From Streptomyces sp. FIT100 (GTDB taxonomy: Bacteria > Actinomycetota > Actinomycetes > Streptomycetales > Streptomycetaceae): DNA of 64,000 nucleotides. The notes beneath the pieces were generated by a model that was not told the origin of the DNA, did not search any database, and was given only the letters and a program-made list of their open reading frames with translations. Positions 26,477 to 36,232 of the stretch are shown in pieces. The stretch covers positions 6,977,526 to 7,041,525 of the forward strand of contig NZ_CP075715.1 in the NCBI RefSeq assembly GCF_024584805.1, read 5' to 3'. Position 1 is the first letter of the stretch; every line of letters starts with the position of its first letter. Both the position numbers and the translations under genes were made by a program.

Positions 26477-27354
26477 GCGCCACCGAGACCGAAGCCGCTC
26501 CCGCGCCCACCGGCCGCACGGCCACCTCGGGCGTACGCGGCGCCAAGGCCCTGACGTACGTCCTGCTCGGCGTGGGACTGCTCGTCATGTCCGCGCCGTT
26601 CCTGTGGATGGGGCTCTCCGCGTTCAAGACGCAGGCGGAGCTGGGAGCCAGCCCGCCGGTGTGGATCCCCACCACGTGGACGACGGAGAACTTCCGCGAG
26701 CTGCTGTCCCTGATGGACGTCGGCCAGGCGTTCCTCAACTCGGCGGTCGTCGCCGTCTTCGTCACGCTCTGCAACCTGGTGTTCTGCTCGATGCTCGGGT
26801 ACGCGCTGGCCAAGCTGAACTTCTCCGGCAAGCGCGTGGTGTTCGGCGTGGTGCTCGGCGCCCTGATGGTGCCCGGCAACCTCATGCTGCTGCCGAAGTT
26901 CGTCATGATCAGCAAGATGGAGCTGCTCGACTCCTACGCGGCGCTGATCCTGCCGTTCGCGGCCGGCGCGTTCGGGGTTTTCCTGATGCGCCAGTTCATG
27001 ATGGCGATCCCGGACGAGCTACTAGAGGCGGCCCGGATCGACGGTGCCGGCGAGTGGTACATCTTCTGGCGTATCGTGCTGCCGCTGGTCAAGCCCGCGC
27101 TGGCCACGCTGACGATCTTCACCTTCCTCGGGTCGTGGAACAACTTCCTGTGGCCGCTGGTCGCCACCAACGATCCGGAGAAGTACACGCTGCCGGTGGC
27201 GCTCGCGACCTTCGCGATCGACCCCACCAAGGCCGACGGCTCGAACGGCGTCCTGATGGCCGGTGCCTTCCTGGTGGTGCTCCCGGTGATCGCGGTCTTC
27301 ATCGCGCTCCAGCGTCACTTCACCCAGGGCATCGCCACGGCCGGCCTCAAGTAG
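26473..27354 (+). CDS. Sugar ABC transporter permease 2 (MalG/UgpE type)
   Basis: 293 aa with six membrane helices. ATGA overlap with permease 1. The EAA loop LEAARIDGAGEWYIFWRIV is near residue 185 and the C-terminus is QGIATAGLK. Parts of a close paralogue are found in the pseudogene at 33965-34708. A strong terminator follows 17 nt after the stop. Confidence 0.9.
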   Translation: MSATETEAAPAPTGRTATSGVRGAKALTYVLLGVGLLVMSAPFLWMGLSAFKTQAELGASPPVWIPTTWTTENFRELLSLMDVGQAFLNSAVVAVFVTLCNLVFCSMLGYALAKLNFSGKRVVFGVVLGALMVPGNLMLLPKFVMISKMELLDSYAALILPFAAGAFGVFLMRQFMMAIPDELLEAARIDGAGEWYIFWRIVLPLVKPALATLTIFTFLGSWNNFLWPLVATNDPEKYTLPVALATFAIDPTKADGSNGVLMAGAFLVVLPVIAVFIALQRHFTQGIATAGLK

Positions 27355-27371
27355 CCGGCGCCCCCTGATCC

Positions 27372-27412
27372 GTACGGGGCCGGCGGCAACCTGACGGCCT
27401 CCGGCCCCGTAC
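27372..27412. terminator. Perfect 12-bp hairpin after ABC operon
   Basis: GTACGGGGCCGG (27372-27383) pairs with CCGGCCCCGTAC (27401-27412) across a 17-nt loop. It probably limits read-through from the transporter into the glycosidase genes. Confidence 0.8.
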
Positions 27413-27489
27413 AACCCCCCCCTGCACGAGCCCTCTCCACATCACGCTGCCCGCACATCTTTCCGCTGCCAAGGGAGTTGGATCGCCCT

Positions 27490-28947
27490 ATGCACCGCCG
27501 TACCCTTCTCGCCGCGACGGCCGGCGCCACCGGTGCCCTCGCGCTCGGCGCCGCCCCCGCCCACGCGGGCCGACGCCCCTCGGGGGACCCCGAGGCCCTG
27601 CTCAAGCGCTGGTTCGCGGACACCTACCGCTCGCTGGAGACGATGGTCGCCGACAGCGGACTGCCCGCCGACAACATCAGGCTCGGCGGCGAGCGGCCCG
27701 TACTCACCGACAACACCTCCACCACCAACATCGGCTGCTGGCTGTGGTCCACCGTCGCCGCCGCCGGGCTCGGGCTGATCGGCGAGCGCGAGATGCACCG
27801 CCGCCTCTCCCGCACCGTGGCCACCGTCGAGAAGATGGAGCGGCTGCACGGCTTCTGGTTCAACTGGTACAACACGTTCACCGGCGAGGTCCTGGACAAC
27901 TGGCCCGGCAGCGGCGCACCCGTCGACCACCTGCTGTCCACCGTCGACAACGCCTGGCTCGACGTCGGCCTGCGCATCGCCGAGGACGCCGACCAGCTGC
28001 TCGCCCCGCGCATCCGCAAGCTCCGCAAGGACATCGACTGGTCCTTCTTCTACGAGCCCTACGACGCCGCCGACCCGGTCGCCCACCCCGGCCATATGCA
28101 CACCGGCTTCCGCGTCGCGGACAACGCCCTCACCCCGTACTTCTACGGCGCCCTCGTCTCCGAGACCCGCATGGCCGGCTACCTCGGCATCGCCGACGGC
28201 ACCGTCACGGGCGACCACTACTGGCGGATGCTGCGCACCTTCGAGCCCGGGCAGAAGCAGGAGATGCCGCCGGGCGGCGACTGGACCACCCGCGACGGGG
28301 TGCGCTACTTCAACGGCCACTACACCTACCGCGGCCGCAACTCGGTCCCCGGCTGGGGCGGCGACATGTTCGGCCAGCTGATGCCGGAGCTGTTCGTGCC
28401 CTCCGCGCAGTGGAACGCCTCCTGGCGCACCAGCCTCACCCACCACGCCCTGGGCCAGCGCGACCACGGCCTGATCGACACCGAGTACGGCTACTGGGGC
28501 TTCTCCCCGTGCAACGTCCCCGAGGGCGGCTACCAGGAGTACGGCGTCCAGTACCTCGGCATCAACCCCGGCGGGTACTGCTCCAACACCGACCGCACCT
28601 ACGTGCCGTACGGCGAGCCGAAGCCTGACCCGTCCGCGTACACCAACGGCGTCGTCACTCCGCACGCCGGCTGCCTCGCCCTGATGGTCACCCCGCGCGA
28701 AGCGCTGCGGAACCTGATGCGCATCGAGCGGGACTTCGACTCGTACGAGGACGGCATGGGCTTCTACGACTCCGTCAACGTCTCCACGGGCAAGGTCAGC
28801 GACCGGATGCTCTCCCTCGACCAGGGCATGGCGGCCGCGGCCCTCGCCCAGGTGCTCAAGCCGGGGCTGCTGCAACGTCCGTTCCACAGCGGCGGGTTCC
28901 GCAAGAACCTGCAGCCGCTGATCGCGAAGGAGGACTTCGGGCTGTGA
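27490..28947 (+). CDS. Exported glucoamylase-like (PF10091/GH144-type) glycan hydrolase
   Basis: 485 aa. Start at 27490 with AAGGGAG about 12 nt upstream. N-terminal Tat-like signal (MHRRTLLAATAGA ... PAHAG). The fold is an (alpha/alpha)6 barrel: TSTTNIGCWLWSTVAAAGLG at about 78-97, FWFNWYNTFTG near 124, STVDNAWLDVGL near 156 and an ETRMAGYLGI helix match the putative-glucoamylase family from which endo-beta-1,2-glucanases (GH144) come. With a GH3 beta-glucosidase and oligosaccharide transporter nearby, beta-1,2-glucan is a reasonable but untested substrate. The next gene overlaps its stop. Confidence 0.65.
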   Translation: MHRRTLLAATAGATGALALGAAPAHAGRRPSGDPEALLKRWFADTYRSLETMVADSGLPADNIRLGGERPVLTDNTSTTNIGCWLWSTVAAAGLGLIGEREMHRRLSRTVATVEKMERLHGFWFNWYNTFTGEVLDNWPGSGAPVDHLLSTVDNAWLDVGLRIAEDADQLLAPRIRKLRKDIDWSFFYEPYDAADPVAHPGHMHTGFRVADNALTPYFYGALVSETRMAGYLGIADGTVTGDHYWRMLRTFEPGQKQEMPPGGDWTTRDGVRYFNGHYTYRGRNSVPGWGGDMFGQLMPELFVPSAQWNASWRTSLTHHALGQRDHGLIDTEYGYWGFSPCNVPEGGYQEYGVQYLGINPGGYCSNTDRTYVPYGEPKPDPSAYTNGVVTPHAGCLALMVTPREALRNLMRIERDFDSYEDGMGFYDSVNVSTGKVSDRMLSLDQGMAAAALAQVLKPGLLQRPFHSGGFRKNLQPLIAKEDFGL

Positions 28948-31490
28948 GCGCCTTCTCTTCCGTCAGCCGCCGTACGGTCCTCGGCACGGCCGCGGCCGGC
29001 GTGGCCACCGCCGCGACGTCCGCCGCTCCCGCATCGGCCGCCGCATCGGCCGCCGCGTCCGCGGCCGGCTTCGCCGCGGCCGACAACGCCGGGGAGCCGG
29101 CCCGGGTCACGTACCGGGACAAGCAGATCCTGATCGACGGCAAGCCCGCCCTCGTCCTCGGCGGAGAGATCCACTACTTCCGGCTCAAGCGCGAGGACTG
29201 GCAGTCCCGCCTCGACAGGGCGAAGGACGCCGGACTGGGCGCCATCGCCACGTACATCCCCTGGATGTGGCACGAGACGCCCGACGGCACCATCGACGTC
29301 ACCGGCCGCACGCGTCCGGAGCGCGACCTCGGGGCGTTCCTCGATCTGTGCATCGGGAACGGCTTCGACATCGTTCCGCGGCCCGGCCCGTTCACGATGG
29401 CCGAGCTGAAGGGCGAGGGCGTCCCGGAGCGGGTGCGCAGGGAGCACCCCGAGATCAACCCCAGGGGCTGGAACGGCGCCGACGGCCCCACCCCGGCCAT
29501 CGACTACCTCGCGCCGGCGTTCCTGACGGAGACCCGCCGCTGGTACGACGCCGTCATGCCGGTGCTCGCGAGGCGGCTGCGCGGCAAGGGCCGTCCAGGT
29601 GTCGTCGCCTGCCAGCTCGACAACGAGATCGGCATGCTCGACTGGGTGAGCAACACCCCCGCGCTCACCGACCACCTGCTGATCGACTTCAACTCCTGGC
29701 TGGACAGGACGTACGGCAAGGACCTCGGCGACCGCTACCCCTTCGCCGGGAAGCCCGCCGCCGATCGGGACAGGGCGATCCGAACACCCGAGGACGGCTA
29801 CGCGGCCGCGCTCATGCACGACCTCGGTACGTTCATGCGTGGGCGCTTCGCCCGGTATGTGACCGAACTGCGCGAGGCCGCCGAGAAGAACGGTGTGCGT
29901 GGCGTCCCGTTCCTGATCAACATCCACGGCACGGGCGGCGGCAGCGCCGAGAACTTCCCCATCGGCATCAGCCAGTTGATGGAGACGTACTCCGGCAAGC
30001 CGGGCATGGTGTCCGGCGCCGACTTCTACCTCGGCGACCTGAGCTTCCGCAACGTCACCGATCTGTATCTGGTGAACGCGTTCATGGACGCGGTCCACGA
30101 CGCCGACCAGCCCGTCACCGCCCTTGAGTTCGACGCGGGGCACGCCGACTACGGCAACACGCTCAACAACCAGTCCGGCGCCGAGGCCACCGACCTGAAG
30201 ACCAGGCTCTGTCTGGCCCAGGGCGCCAAAATGATCAACTACTACCTGTTCGCGGGCGGCTTCAACCCGAAGCTCGACGAGCCGGCGGGCGACGGCAACG
30301 ACCGCATCGGCTCGACCGGCGAGCGGCACGGATTCGCCGCGCCGGTCGATCCCGAGGGCCGCCCCGGACCCAGCTACCCGTCCCTCAAGCGCACCGTCCA
30401 CGCGGTGAACGGCAACGCCGCGCTGCTCGCGCCGATGAAGACGCAGTACGACCGTCTCTCGCTCGGCTTCGTCCCGGACCACTACCTCACCGAGTACCAC
30501 CCGGACACCGCCTCGGCGAAGGCCGTCATCGACGATGTGCGCCCGGTGCGCGGCTTCGGTCCCGACGGGGCGCTGTCCCGCGCCATGCTGCTCAGCGGCT
30601 TCCGCTACGACAGCGTCGACATCCAGGCCGGTGACCTGGATCCGGCGCGTACGCCGGTACTCGCCCTGGCCACGGGCGAGTACCTGGACGGCGCGCTGCA
30701 GCGTCGCCTGGTGCGCTACCTGGAGGCGGGCGGCAGGCTGCTGCTCTCCGGGCTGCTGCCGGGCAAGGACATGGCCGGCCGCCCCGCGACCCAGCTGCGG
30801 GACGCCCTCGGCCTGAAACCCGGCAGGACGATGACGGACGCCAACCGGTTCTTCCTGTCGGTGTCGGCGCACGGGTGGGCCGCTCCGCGCGCCGAGATCC
30901 GGGTGAACAAGGCCCAGCTGGGCAGCGCGAGCCGCGGCGACGTGGTGCTGCGCGAGGTGTCCACGGGCGACGGCTGCGGCTTCGACATCCCCGTCGGCAA
31001 GGGCCGGGCGGTCGTCGTCACCAACGCCTACCGCTGCGACCTCGGCTTCTGGACCGCGGCCCTGCGCGAGCTCGGCGCGGTGCCGGGGATCACCCATGAC
31101 GCGCGGCTGCCCGGGGTCTTCCTGCTCACCACGGCCGATCCGGCCGGCGGACGGCTCCTGCACGCCTTCAACATCTCCTCCGGCTACGCCCAGGACGTCA
31201 CCGTCACGGAGCGCGGCAAGCCCCTCTTCGGCGGCGAACGGCTGCACCTGCCCGGGCGCGGCGCGGCCATGCTCCCGCTCGGGCTCGACGCGGGCGGTCT
31301 GCGCATCGCGTACGCCACCGCCGAGATCAGCGCGGTGGCGGAGGGCCGGGTGGCCTTCCGGGCGATGGGGGACGAGGCGGTCGTGGCCGTCGAGGGCCGG
31401 GCGCACTGTGCCGGGGCGAAGGTCTCCGTCGAGGGGACGCTGACGGTCCTGCGGGTACGGCGGGCGGAGTTCACCGTGCACAAGGGCTGA
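28944..31490 (+). CDS. Exported GH35-like beta-galactosidase family protein
   Basis: 848 aa. GTG start at 28944 overlaps the previous stop (GTGA). Tat-type signal with VSRRTVLGTAAAG. GH35 barrel: LGGEIHYFRL near 72-81 (substrate-pocket strand), acid/base Glu228 in QLDNEIGM, and candidate nucleophile Glu395 in TALEFDAGHAD. The C-terminal half has a Rossmann-like trimerisation or amidotransferase-like segment and beta domains. Both catalytic Glu are present, so it should be active on a beta-galactoside or related sugar. Confidence 0.75.
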   Translation: MSAFSSVSRRTVLGTAAAGVATAATSAAPASAAASAAASAAGFAAADNAGEPARVTYRDKQILIDGKPALVLGGEIHYFRLKREDWQSRLDRAKDAGLGAIATYIPWMWHETPDGTIDVTGRTRPERDLGAFLDLCIGNGFDIVPRPGPFTMAELKGEGVPERVRREHPEINPRGWNGADGPTPAIDYLAPAFLTETRRWYDAVMPVLARRLRGKGRPGVVACQLDNEIGMLDWVSNTPALTDHLLIDFNSWLDRTYGKDLGDRYPFAGKPAADRDRAIRTPEDGYAAALMHDLGTFMRGRFARYVTELREAAEKNGVRGVPFLINIHGTGGGSAENFPIGISQLMETYSGKPGMVSGADFYLGDLSFRNVTDLYLVNAFMDAVHDADQPVTALEFDAGHADYGNTLNNQSGAEATDLKTRLCLAQGAKMINYYLFAGGFNPKLDEPAGDGNDRIGSTGERHGFAAPVDPEGRPGPSYPSLKRTVHAVNGNAALLAPMKTQYDRLSLGFVPDHYLTEYHPDTASAKAVIDDVRPVRGFGPDGALSRAMLLSGFRYDSVDIQAGDLDPARTPVLALATGEYLDGALQRRLVRYLEAGGRLLLSGLLPGKDMAGRPATQLRDALGLKPGRTMTDANRFFLSVSAHGWAAPRAEIRVNKAQLGSASRGDVVLREVSTGDGCGFDIPVGKGRAVVVTNAYRCDLGFWTAALRELGAVPGITHDARLPGVFLLTTADPAGGRLLHAFNISSGYAQDVTVTERGKPLFGGERLHLPGRGAAMLPLGLDAGGLRIAYATAEISAVAEGRVAFRAMGDEAVVAVEGRAHCAGAKVSVEGTLTVLRVRRAEFTVHKG

Positions 31491-31535
31491 CCGCCGAGGT
31501 GCGCCGACCGGTGCGGCGCGCCTCGGCACGGACGT

Positions 31536-31563
31536 TTGCAAGCAATGATGTATGCGCATACAT
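31536..31563. promoter_or_regulatory. LacI-type operator site 3 (perfect 16-bp palindrome) before GH3 gene
   Basis: ATGTATGCGCATACAT (31548-31563) is a perfect palindrome whose core 31549-31562 matches site 2 at 13 of 14 positions. A second dyad, TTGC-AA-GCAA, lies at 31536-31545. They are 56-83 nt before the GH3 start. Confidence 0.75.
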
Positions 31564-31618
31564 TCAGGGCTGGGAGGCACCCTGCCCCGGGCAGCGCGAA
31601 CAAGGCAGAAGGACTGAG

Positions 31619-33778
31619 ATGCTCCGACCGTACGAAGGCCCGGACTACGACGACAAGGTCAAGGACCTGCTCGGCAGGATGACGGTCGAGGAGAAGCTGG
31701 GCCAGCTCCAGCAGTTGACCTGGACCGGCGACACCGGCCCGGGCGGCGGCCAGACCGAGGAGGTCGAGCGCGCCGCCCGAGCGGGCCTGCTCGGCTCGGT
31801 GCTCAACCTGTACGGCGCGGCGCACACCAACACCCTCCAGCGCATGGCCGTGGAGGAGTCCCGGCTCGGCATCCCGCTGCTCTTCGGCCTGGACGTGATC
31901 CACGGCTTCTGGACCACCTTCCCGATCCCGCTCGCCCAGGCGTCGAGCTTCGATCCGGCGGTGGCCGAGCGCGACGCCGAGGTGTCCGCGAAGGAGACCC
32001 GTTCCAACGGAGTGCGCTGGACGTTCTCGCCGATGATGGACGTCACCCACGAACCCCGCTGGGGCCGGATCGCGGAGAGCTGCGGCGAGGACCCGTACCT
32101 GAACGCCGTGCTCGCCGTGGCCAAGGTCCGCGGCTACCAGGGCGACGACCTCGCCGCCGAGGAGAACGTCGCCGCCTGCGCCAAGCACTTCGTGGCCTAC
32201 GGCGGCGCGGAGGGCGGGCGCGACTACAACACGGTCGACGTCTCCGAGCAGCGGCTGCGCAACCTCTACCTGCCGCCGTTCCGGGCGGCCGTCGACGCGG
32301 GCGTGGCCACCGTCATGGCGGCGTTCAACACCGTCAGCGGCGTCCCGGCCCACGGCAACCCGCACACGCTGACCGGCATCCTCAAGGAGGAGTGGGGCTT
32401 CGACGGCCTGGTCGTCAGCGACTACACGGGCGTCGACGAGCTGATCGCGCACGGGTACGCGGCCGACGGCGCCGACGCCGGCCGCCTCGCCCTGATGGCC
32501 GGCGTCGACATGGAGATGGTCAGCACCCATATCGCCGGCCACGGCCGGCAGTTGCTCGCGGACGGGCGGATCACCGAGGACCGGCTGGACGACGCGGTCG
32601 CCCGCATCCTGCGGCTCAAGTACGCGCTCGGCCTCTTCGACGACCCGTACACCGACGAGGCCGCCGCCGTCGGCGCGCCCACGCCCGCGGCCCTGGCGGC
32701 GGCGCGGGAGACCGCGGCCCGCTCCATGGTGCTGATGAAGAACGACGGCGTCCTCCCGCTCGACCCGGGCACCCGGTCCATCGCGGTGGTCGGCCCGTTC
32801 GCCGACCACACCGATCTGCACGGCACCTGGGCCGGCCCCGGCTGCCGCCGCTTTCCCACCGTCGGCGTGCTCGACGCCGTACGCGCCGCCGCCCCGGGGG
32901 CGGAGGTCGGCCACGCCGACGGCCGGGACCTCGCGCAGGCCGTCGCCGCGGCCGAGGCAGCCGACGTCACGATCGTCGTGGTCGGCGAGGAGCCCGAGCT
33001 CAGCGGTGAGGCGGCGGTGCGCAGCGAGCTCTCGCTGCCCGCCCGGCAGCGGGAGTTGATCGCCGCCGTCGCGGCCACCGGCAGGCCGTTCGCGGTCGTC
33101 CTGGTCAACGGCAGGCCGCTGACCGTCGGCGACTGGGTCGACGGCGTCCCGGCGCTGCTGGAGGCATGGCACCCCGGCATCGAGGCCGGCAACGCCATCG
33201 CCGACGTCCTCTTCGGCGCCGTCAACCCCGGCGGCAAACTGCCGGTGACCTTCCCCCGCGCGGTCGGCCAGATCCCCGTCTACTACAACCGGGAGAACAC
33301 CGGGCGCCCCTACGACCCCGCGCACGCGGACGAGAAGTACGTCTCCAAGTACCTGGACCTCGCCGACGGGCCGCAGTTCGTCTTCGGCCACGGCCTGAGC
33401 TACACCACGTTCACCACCGGCGAGCCGCGGGCGGACCGCGACTCGCTCACCGTGGACGAGCTCTCGGACGGCGCGTGCGTCGAGATCGCGGTCGACGTGG
33501 CGAACACCGGCGGGCGCGCGGGCGACGAGGTCGTCCAGCTGTACGTCCACGACCCGGTGGCGAGCATCGCCCAGCCGCTGCGGCGACTGCGCGGCTTCAG
33601 CCGCGTCACGCTGGAGCCGGGGGAGAGCACGGTCGTGCGCTTCACGCTCGGCGCCGAGGATCTCGGCTTCTGGACGAACGACCCCGCCGGGCGCTTCGTC
33701 GTCGAACCGGGCCGCTTCGACATCTACGCCGGCACGAGCTCGCTGGCCGCGGCCCGCTGCACGCTGACGGTGCGCTGA
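31619..33778 (+). CDS. GH3 beta-glucosidase
   Basis: 719 aa. Start MLRPYEGPDYDDKV at 31619 with GAAGGA 5 nt upstream. No signal peptide, so it is cytoplasmic. GH3 TIM barrel with KHFVAYGG near 189 and nucleophile Asp268 in GLVVSDYTG; the second domain holds candidate acid/base residues around EEPELSGEAAVRSE. A C-terminal fibronectin-III-like domain (GRAGDEVVQLYVHDP) follows. Size and domain order match intracellular oligosaccharide-hydrolysing GH3s, including sophorose-active ones. It would cleave the sugars imported by the LacI-controlled ABC system. Confidence 0.88.
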   Translation: MLRPYEGPDYDDKVKDLLGRMTVEEKLGQLQQLTWTGDTGPGGGQTEEVERAARAGLLGSVLNLYGAAHTNTLQRMAVEESRLGIPLLFGLDVIHGFWTTFPIPLAQASSFDPAVAERDAEVSAKETRSNGVRWTFSPMMDVTHEPRWGRIAESCGEDPYLNAVLAVAKVRGYQGDDLAAEENVAACAKHFVAYGGAEGGRDYNTVDVSEQRLRNLYLPPFRAAVDAGVATVMAAFNTVSGVPAHGNPHTLTGILKEEWGFDGLVVSDYTGVDELIAHGYAADGADAGRLALMAGVDMEMVSTHIAGHGRQLLADGRITEDRLDDAVARILRLKYALGLFDDPYTDEAAAVGAPTPAALAAARETAARSMVLMKNDGVLPLDPGTRSIAVVGPFADHTDLHGTWAGPGCRRFPTVGVLDAVRAAAPGAEVGHADGRDLAQAVAAAEAADVTIVVVGEEPELSGEAAVRSELSLPARQRELIAAVAATGRPFAVVLVNGRPLTVGDWVDGVPALLEAWHPGIEAGNAIADVLFGAVNPGGKLPVTFPRAVGQIPVYYNRENTGRPYDPAHADEKYVSKYLDLADGPQFVFGHGLSYTTFTTGEPRADRDSLTVDELSDGACVEIAVDVANTGGRAGDEVVQLYVHDPVASIAQPLRRLRGFSRVTLEPGESTVVRFTLGAEDLGFWTNDPAGRFVVEPGRFDIYAGTSSLAAARCTLTVR

Positions 33779-33964
33779 GGCCCCCGCACACCCTGTGCCG
33801 CGCCAAGGCCGCGCACGCCGCCCCGCGCACTCGCCGGCTGCGGGAAATCCCACACGTTCCGCTGCCGCCTGCGAGAGAAACGCAGGGTGTGCGGCGGTCC
33901 GGCAGGCGCGGCCCCACACGTATCCGAGGACACAGGGTCACCAGGACTCGAGGAGGAGTTCCCC

Positions 33965-34708
33965 TTGCCCCGCACGGTCAGGAAGGCGCGAGTGGCGGGC
34001 GTCGCCGTCGCCCTCGCGGCGGTGATGCCCGTACTCGGCGCGTGCTCCGGCGGACCCGTCCGCCAGACGGCACTGGACGAGAAGCAGACGCTCACCGTGT
34101 GGGGCATGGGGGAGGAGGGCCAGAGACTCGGCGAGCTGGCCGACGGCTTCGAGCGGGAGCATCCCGGCATCACGGTCGAGGTGACCTCGGTCGGCTGGGA
34201 CGTCGTCCACCAGAAACTCGTCTCGGCGGCGGCGGCCGGCACCCTCCCGGACATGGCGCAGATGGGCTCGACGCTCATGGGCGAGTTCATCGGCCTCGAT
34301 CTGCTGGAGCCGGTCGACACCCGGCAGTTCCGGCGGGACGAGTACTTCCCGGCGGCCTGGGACGCCAATGTGCAGGGCGGCACGGTCCCCGGCGTTCCCT
34401 GGTACGCCGGGGACGCGGCTGGCCGACTCGTACCCGGCGCTGATCCTGCCCTTCGCGGCCGGTGCGTTCGGGGTCTTCCTGATGCGGCAGTTCCTGCAGG
34501 CCGTACCCGACGAGATCCTGGAGGCCGCGCGGATCGACGGCGCCGGCGAATGGTACGTCTTCGGGCGCATCGCGCTGCCGACGGTCAGGCCGGCCCTGGC
34601 GACGCTGGCCGTCCTCACCTTCCTCGCCTCCTGGAACAACTTCCTGTGGCCGCTGGTCGCCACCACCGACCCTGACACCTGAGCATCGCCACCACGGGCC
34701 TCAAGTAG
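33965..34708 (+). pseudogene. Collapsed second sugar ABC operon (binding-protein N-terminus fused to permease C-terminus)
   Basis: TTG start at 33965 behind GAGGAGGAG; lipobox LGAC. The first about 150 codons closely follow the binding protein at 24228 up to VPWYA. The sequence then jumps, in another frame, into the last third of permease 2 (SYPALILPFAAGAFGVF ... EAARIDGAGEWY). A second deletion after VATTDPD removes about 50 codons, leaving only the terminal IATTGLK and its TAG at about 34706-34708. By comparison with the intact operon roughly 2.3 kb and 0.15 kb are missing. The product would not function. Confidence 0.85.
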
Positions 34709-34755
34709 CGCACGTGCCCGCCCCTCAGCCCCTGTTGCCCGGAGGTTCACCGATC

Positions 34756-36216
34756 ATGACCGCTCCCCGGCGGCCGAACATCATCCTCTTCATGACCGAC
34801 GACCACGCCCCGGCCGCCATCGGCGCCTACGGCAGCGTGATCAACAGGACCCCGGCGGTGGACCGCCTCGCCGCCGAGGGCACCGTCTTCGAGAACGCCT
34901 TCTGCACCAACGCGATCTGCTCGCCCGCCCGGGCCACCCTGCTCACGGGCACCTACAGCCATGTCAACGGCATGACCTCGCTGGAGGGCCCGGCCCACCG
35001 GTTCGACGCGGGCCAGCCGTCGTTCCCCAGGATGCTCCAGGAGGCCGGCTACCAGACCGCCATCATCGGCAAATGGCACCTCGGCCACGGCGAGGGCCAC
35101 GACCCGCAGGGCTTCGACCACTGGGAGATCCTCCCCGAGCACGGCGTCTACCACGACCCCGACTTCGTCTCCGCCGACGGCACGAGGAAGTACCCCGGCT
35201 ACGTCACCGACATCATCACCGACCTGGCGCTGAACTGGCTCGACGGACGCGACCCGGACAAGCCGTTCTGCCTGCTCGTCCAGCACAAGGCGCCGCACCG
35301 CCCCTTCGAGCCCGCGGCACGCCACCGGCACCTGTACGAGGACCGGGACATCCCCGCCCCGCCCACCCTCCACGACGACCTCGCCGGCCGCGCCCCCGCC
35401 GCGCACGAGGCGCGGATGAGCATGGAGGACCTCACCGACGAGGACCTCAAGGGCGTGCCCGTACCGCCCGGGCTGTCACCGCGCGAGGAGCGCGAGTGGC
35501 GCTACCAGCGGTACATCAAGGACTACCTGCGGGTCATCGCCGCCCTCGACGAGAACGTCGGCCGGGTGCTGCACTACCTCGACATCAGCGGCCTGGAGGC
35601 GTCCACCGCGGTCGCGTACACCTCCGACCACGGCTTCTTCCTCGGCGAACACGGCTGGTTCGACAAGCGGTTCATGTACGAGGAGGGCATGCGCATCCCG
35701 CTGGTGCTGCGCTGGCCCGGCGTCACCGGGGCCGGCGACCGGCGCGGGGAACTGGTGGCGAACATCGACTACGCCCCCACGCTCCTCGACATGGCGGGAC
35801 TCGCGCCGCACCCGCGGATGCAGGGCCGGTCGCTCCTGCCGCTGCTGAGGGGAGAGGGAGAGGAGGAGCGCGGCGAGTGGCGGGACGCCGTCTACTACCG
35901 CTACTACATGCATCTGGACGTCTGCCACAACGTCCAGGCCAGCTACGGCATCCGCACCCGGACGCACAAACTGATCCACTACCCCGGCCACGGCTCCGGC
36001 GCCGACGGGTCCAAGGACGCGCCGCGCACGCCCGCGTGGGAGCTGTTCGACCTGGCCGAGGACCCGAACGAGCTGCACAACCGCTACGACGACCCGCACT
36101 ACGCCGGCGTCGTCGAGGAACTCACCGCCCGACTGGACGAGTTGCAGCGCCACTTCGGCGACACCCCGGAGGGCGTACTGCCGTCCCCGACCACCGCGGC
36201 CCCGCCGGCCTCCTGA
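34756..36216 (+). CDS. Sulfatase (type I, Cys-type)
   Basis: 486 aa. Start at 34756 with GGAGG 10 nt upstream. N-terminal PNIILFMTDDHAP carries metal-binding Asp residues. The sulfatase signature CSPAR starts at Cys55, the residue converted to formylglycine. GKWHLGH at about 110 and SDHGFFLGEHG near 290 complete the active site. No signal peptide, so it is probably cytoplasmic. The formylglycine-generating enzyme needed for its maturation is two genes downstream. The substrate is probably a sulfated saccharide, given the neighbours. Confidence 0.88.
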   Translation: MTAPRRPNIILFMTDDHAPAAIGAYGSVINRTPAVDRLAAEGTVFENAFCTNAICSPARATLLTGTYSHVNGMTSLEGPAHRFDAGQPSFPRMLQEAGYQTAIIGKWHLGHGEGHDPQGFDHWEILPEHGVYHDPDFVSADGTRKYPGYVTDIITDLALNWLDGRDPDKPFCLLVQHKAPHRPFEPAARHRHLYEDRDIPAPPTLHDDLAGRAPAAHEARMSMEDLTDEDLKGVPVPPGLSPREEREWRYQRYIKDYLRVIAALDENVGRVLHYLDISGLEASTAVAYTSDHGFFLGEHGWFDKRFMYEEGMRIPLVLRWPGVTGAGDRRGELVANIDYAPTLLDMAGLAPHPRMQGRSLLPLLRGEGEEERGEWRDAVYYRYYMHLDVCHNVQASYGIRTRTHKLIHYPGHGSGADGSKDAPRTPAWELFDLAEDPNELHNRYDDPHYAGVVEELTARLDELQRHFGDTPEGVLPSPTTAAPPAS

Positions 36217-36232
36217 AGGGAAGCAACCCCCC

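Noticed and set aside
28764..33919. Very long open minus-strand frames opposite the glycosidase genes
   Set aside because: Val/Gly/Ala/Glu-rich translations with no motifs; the plus strand carries catalytic GH35 and GH3 residues and proper start signals.
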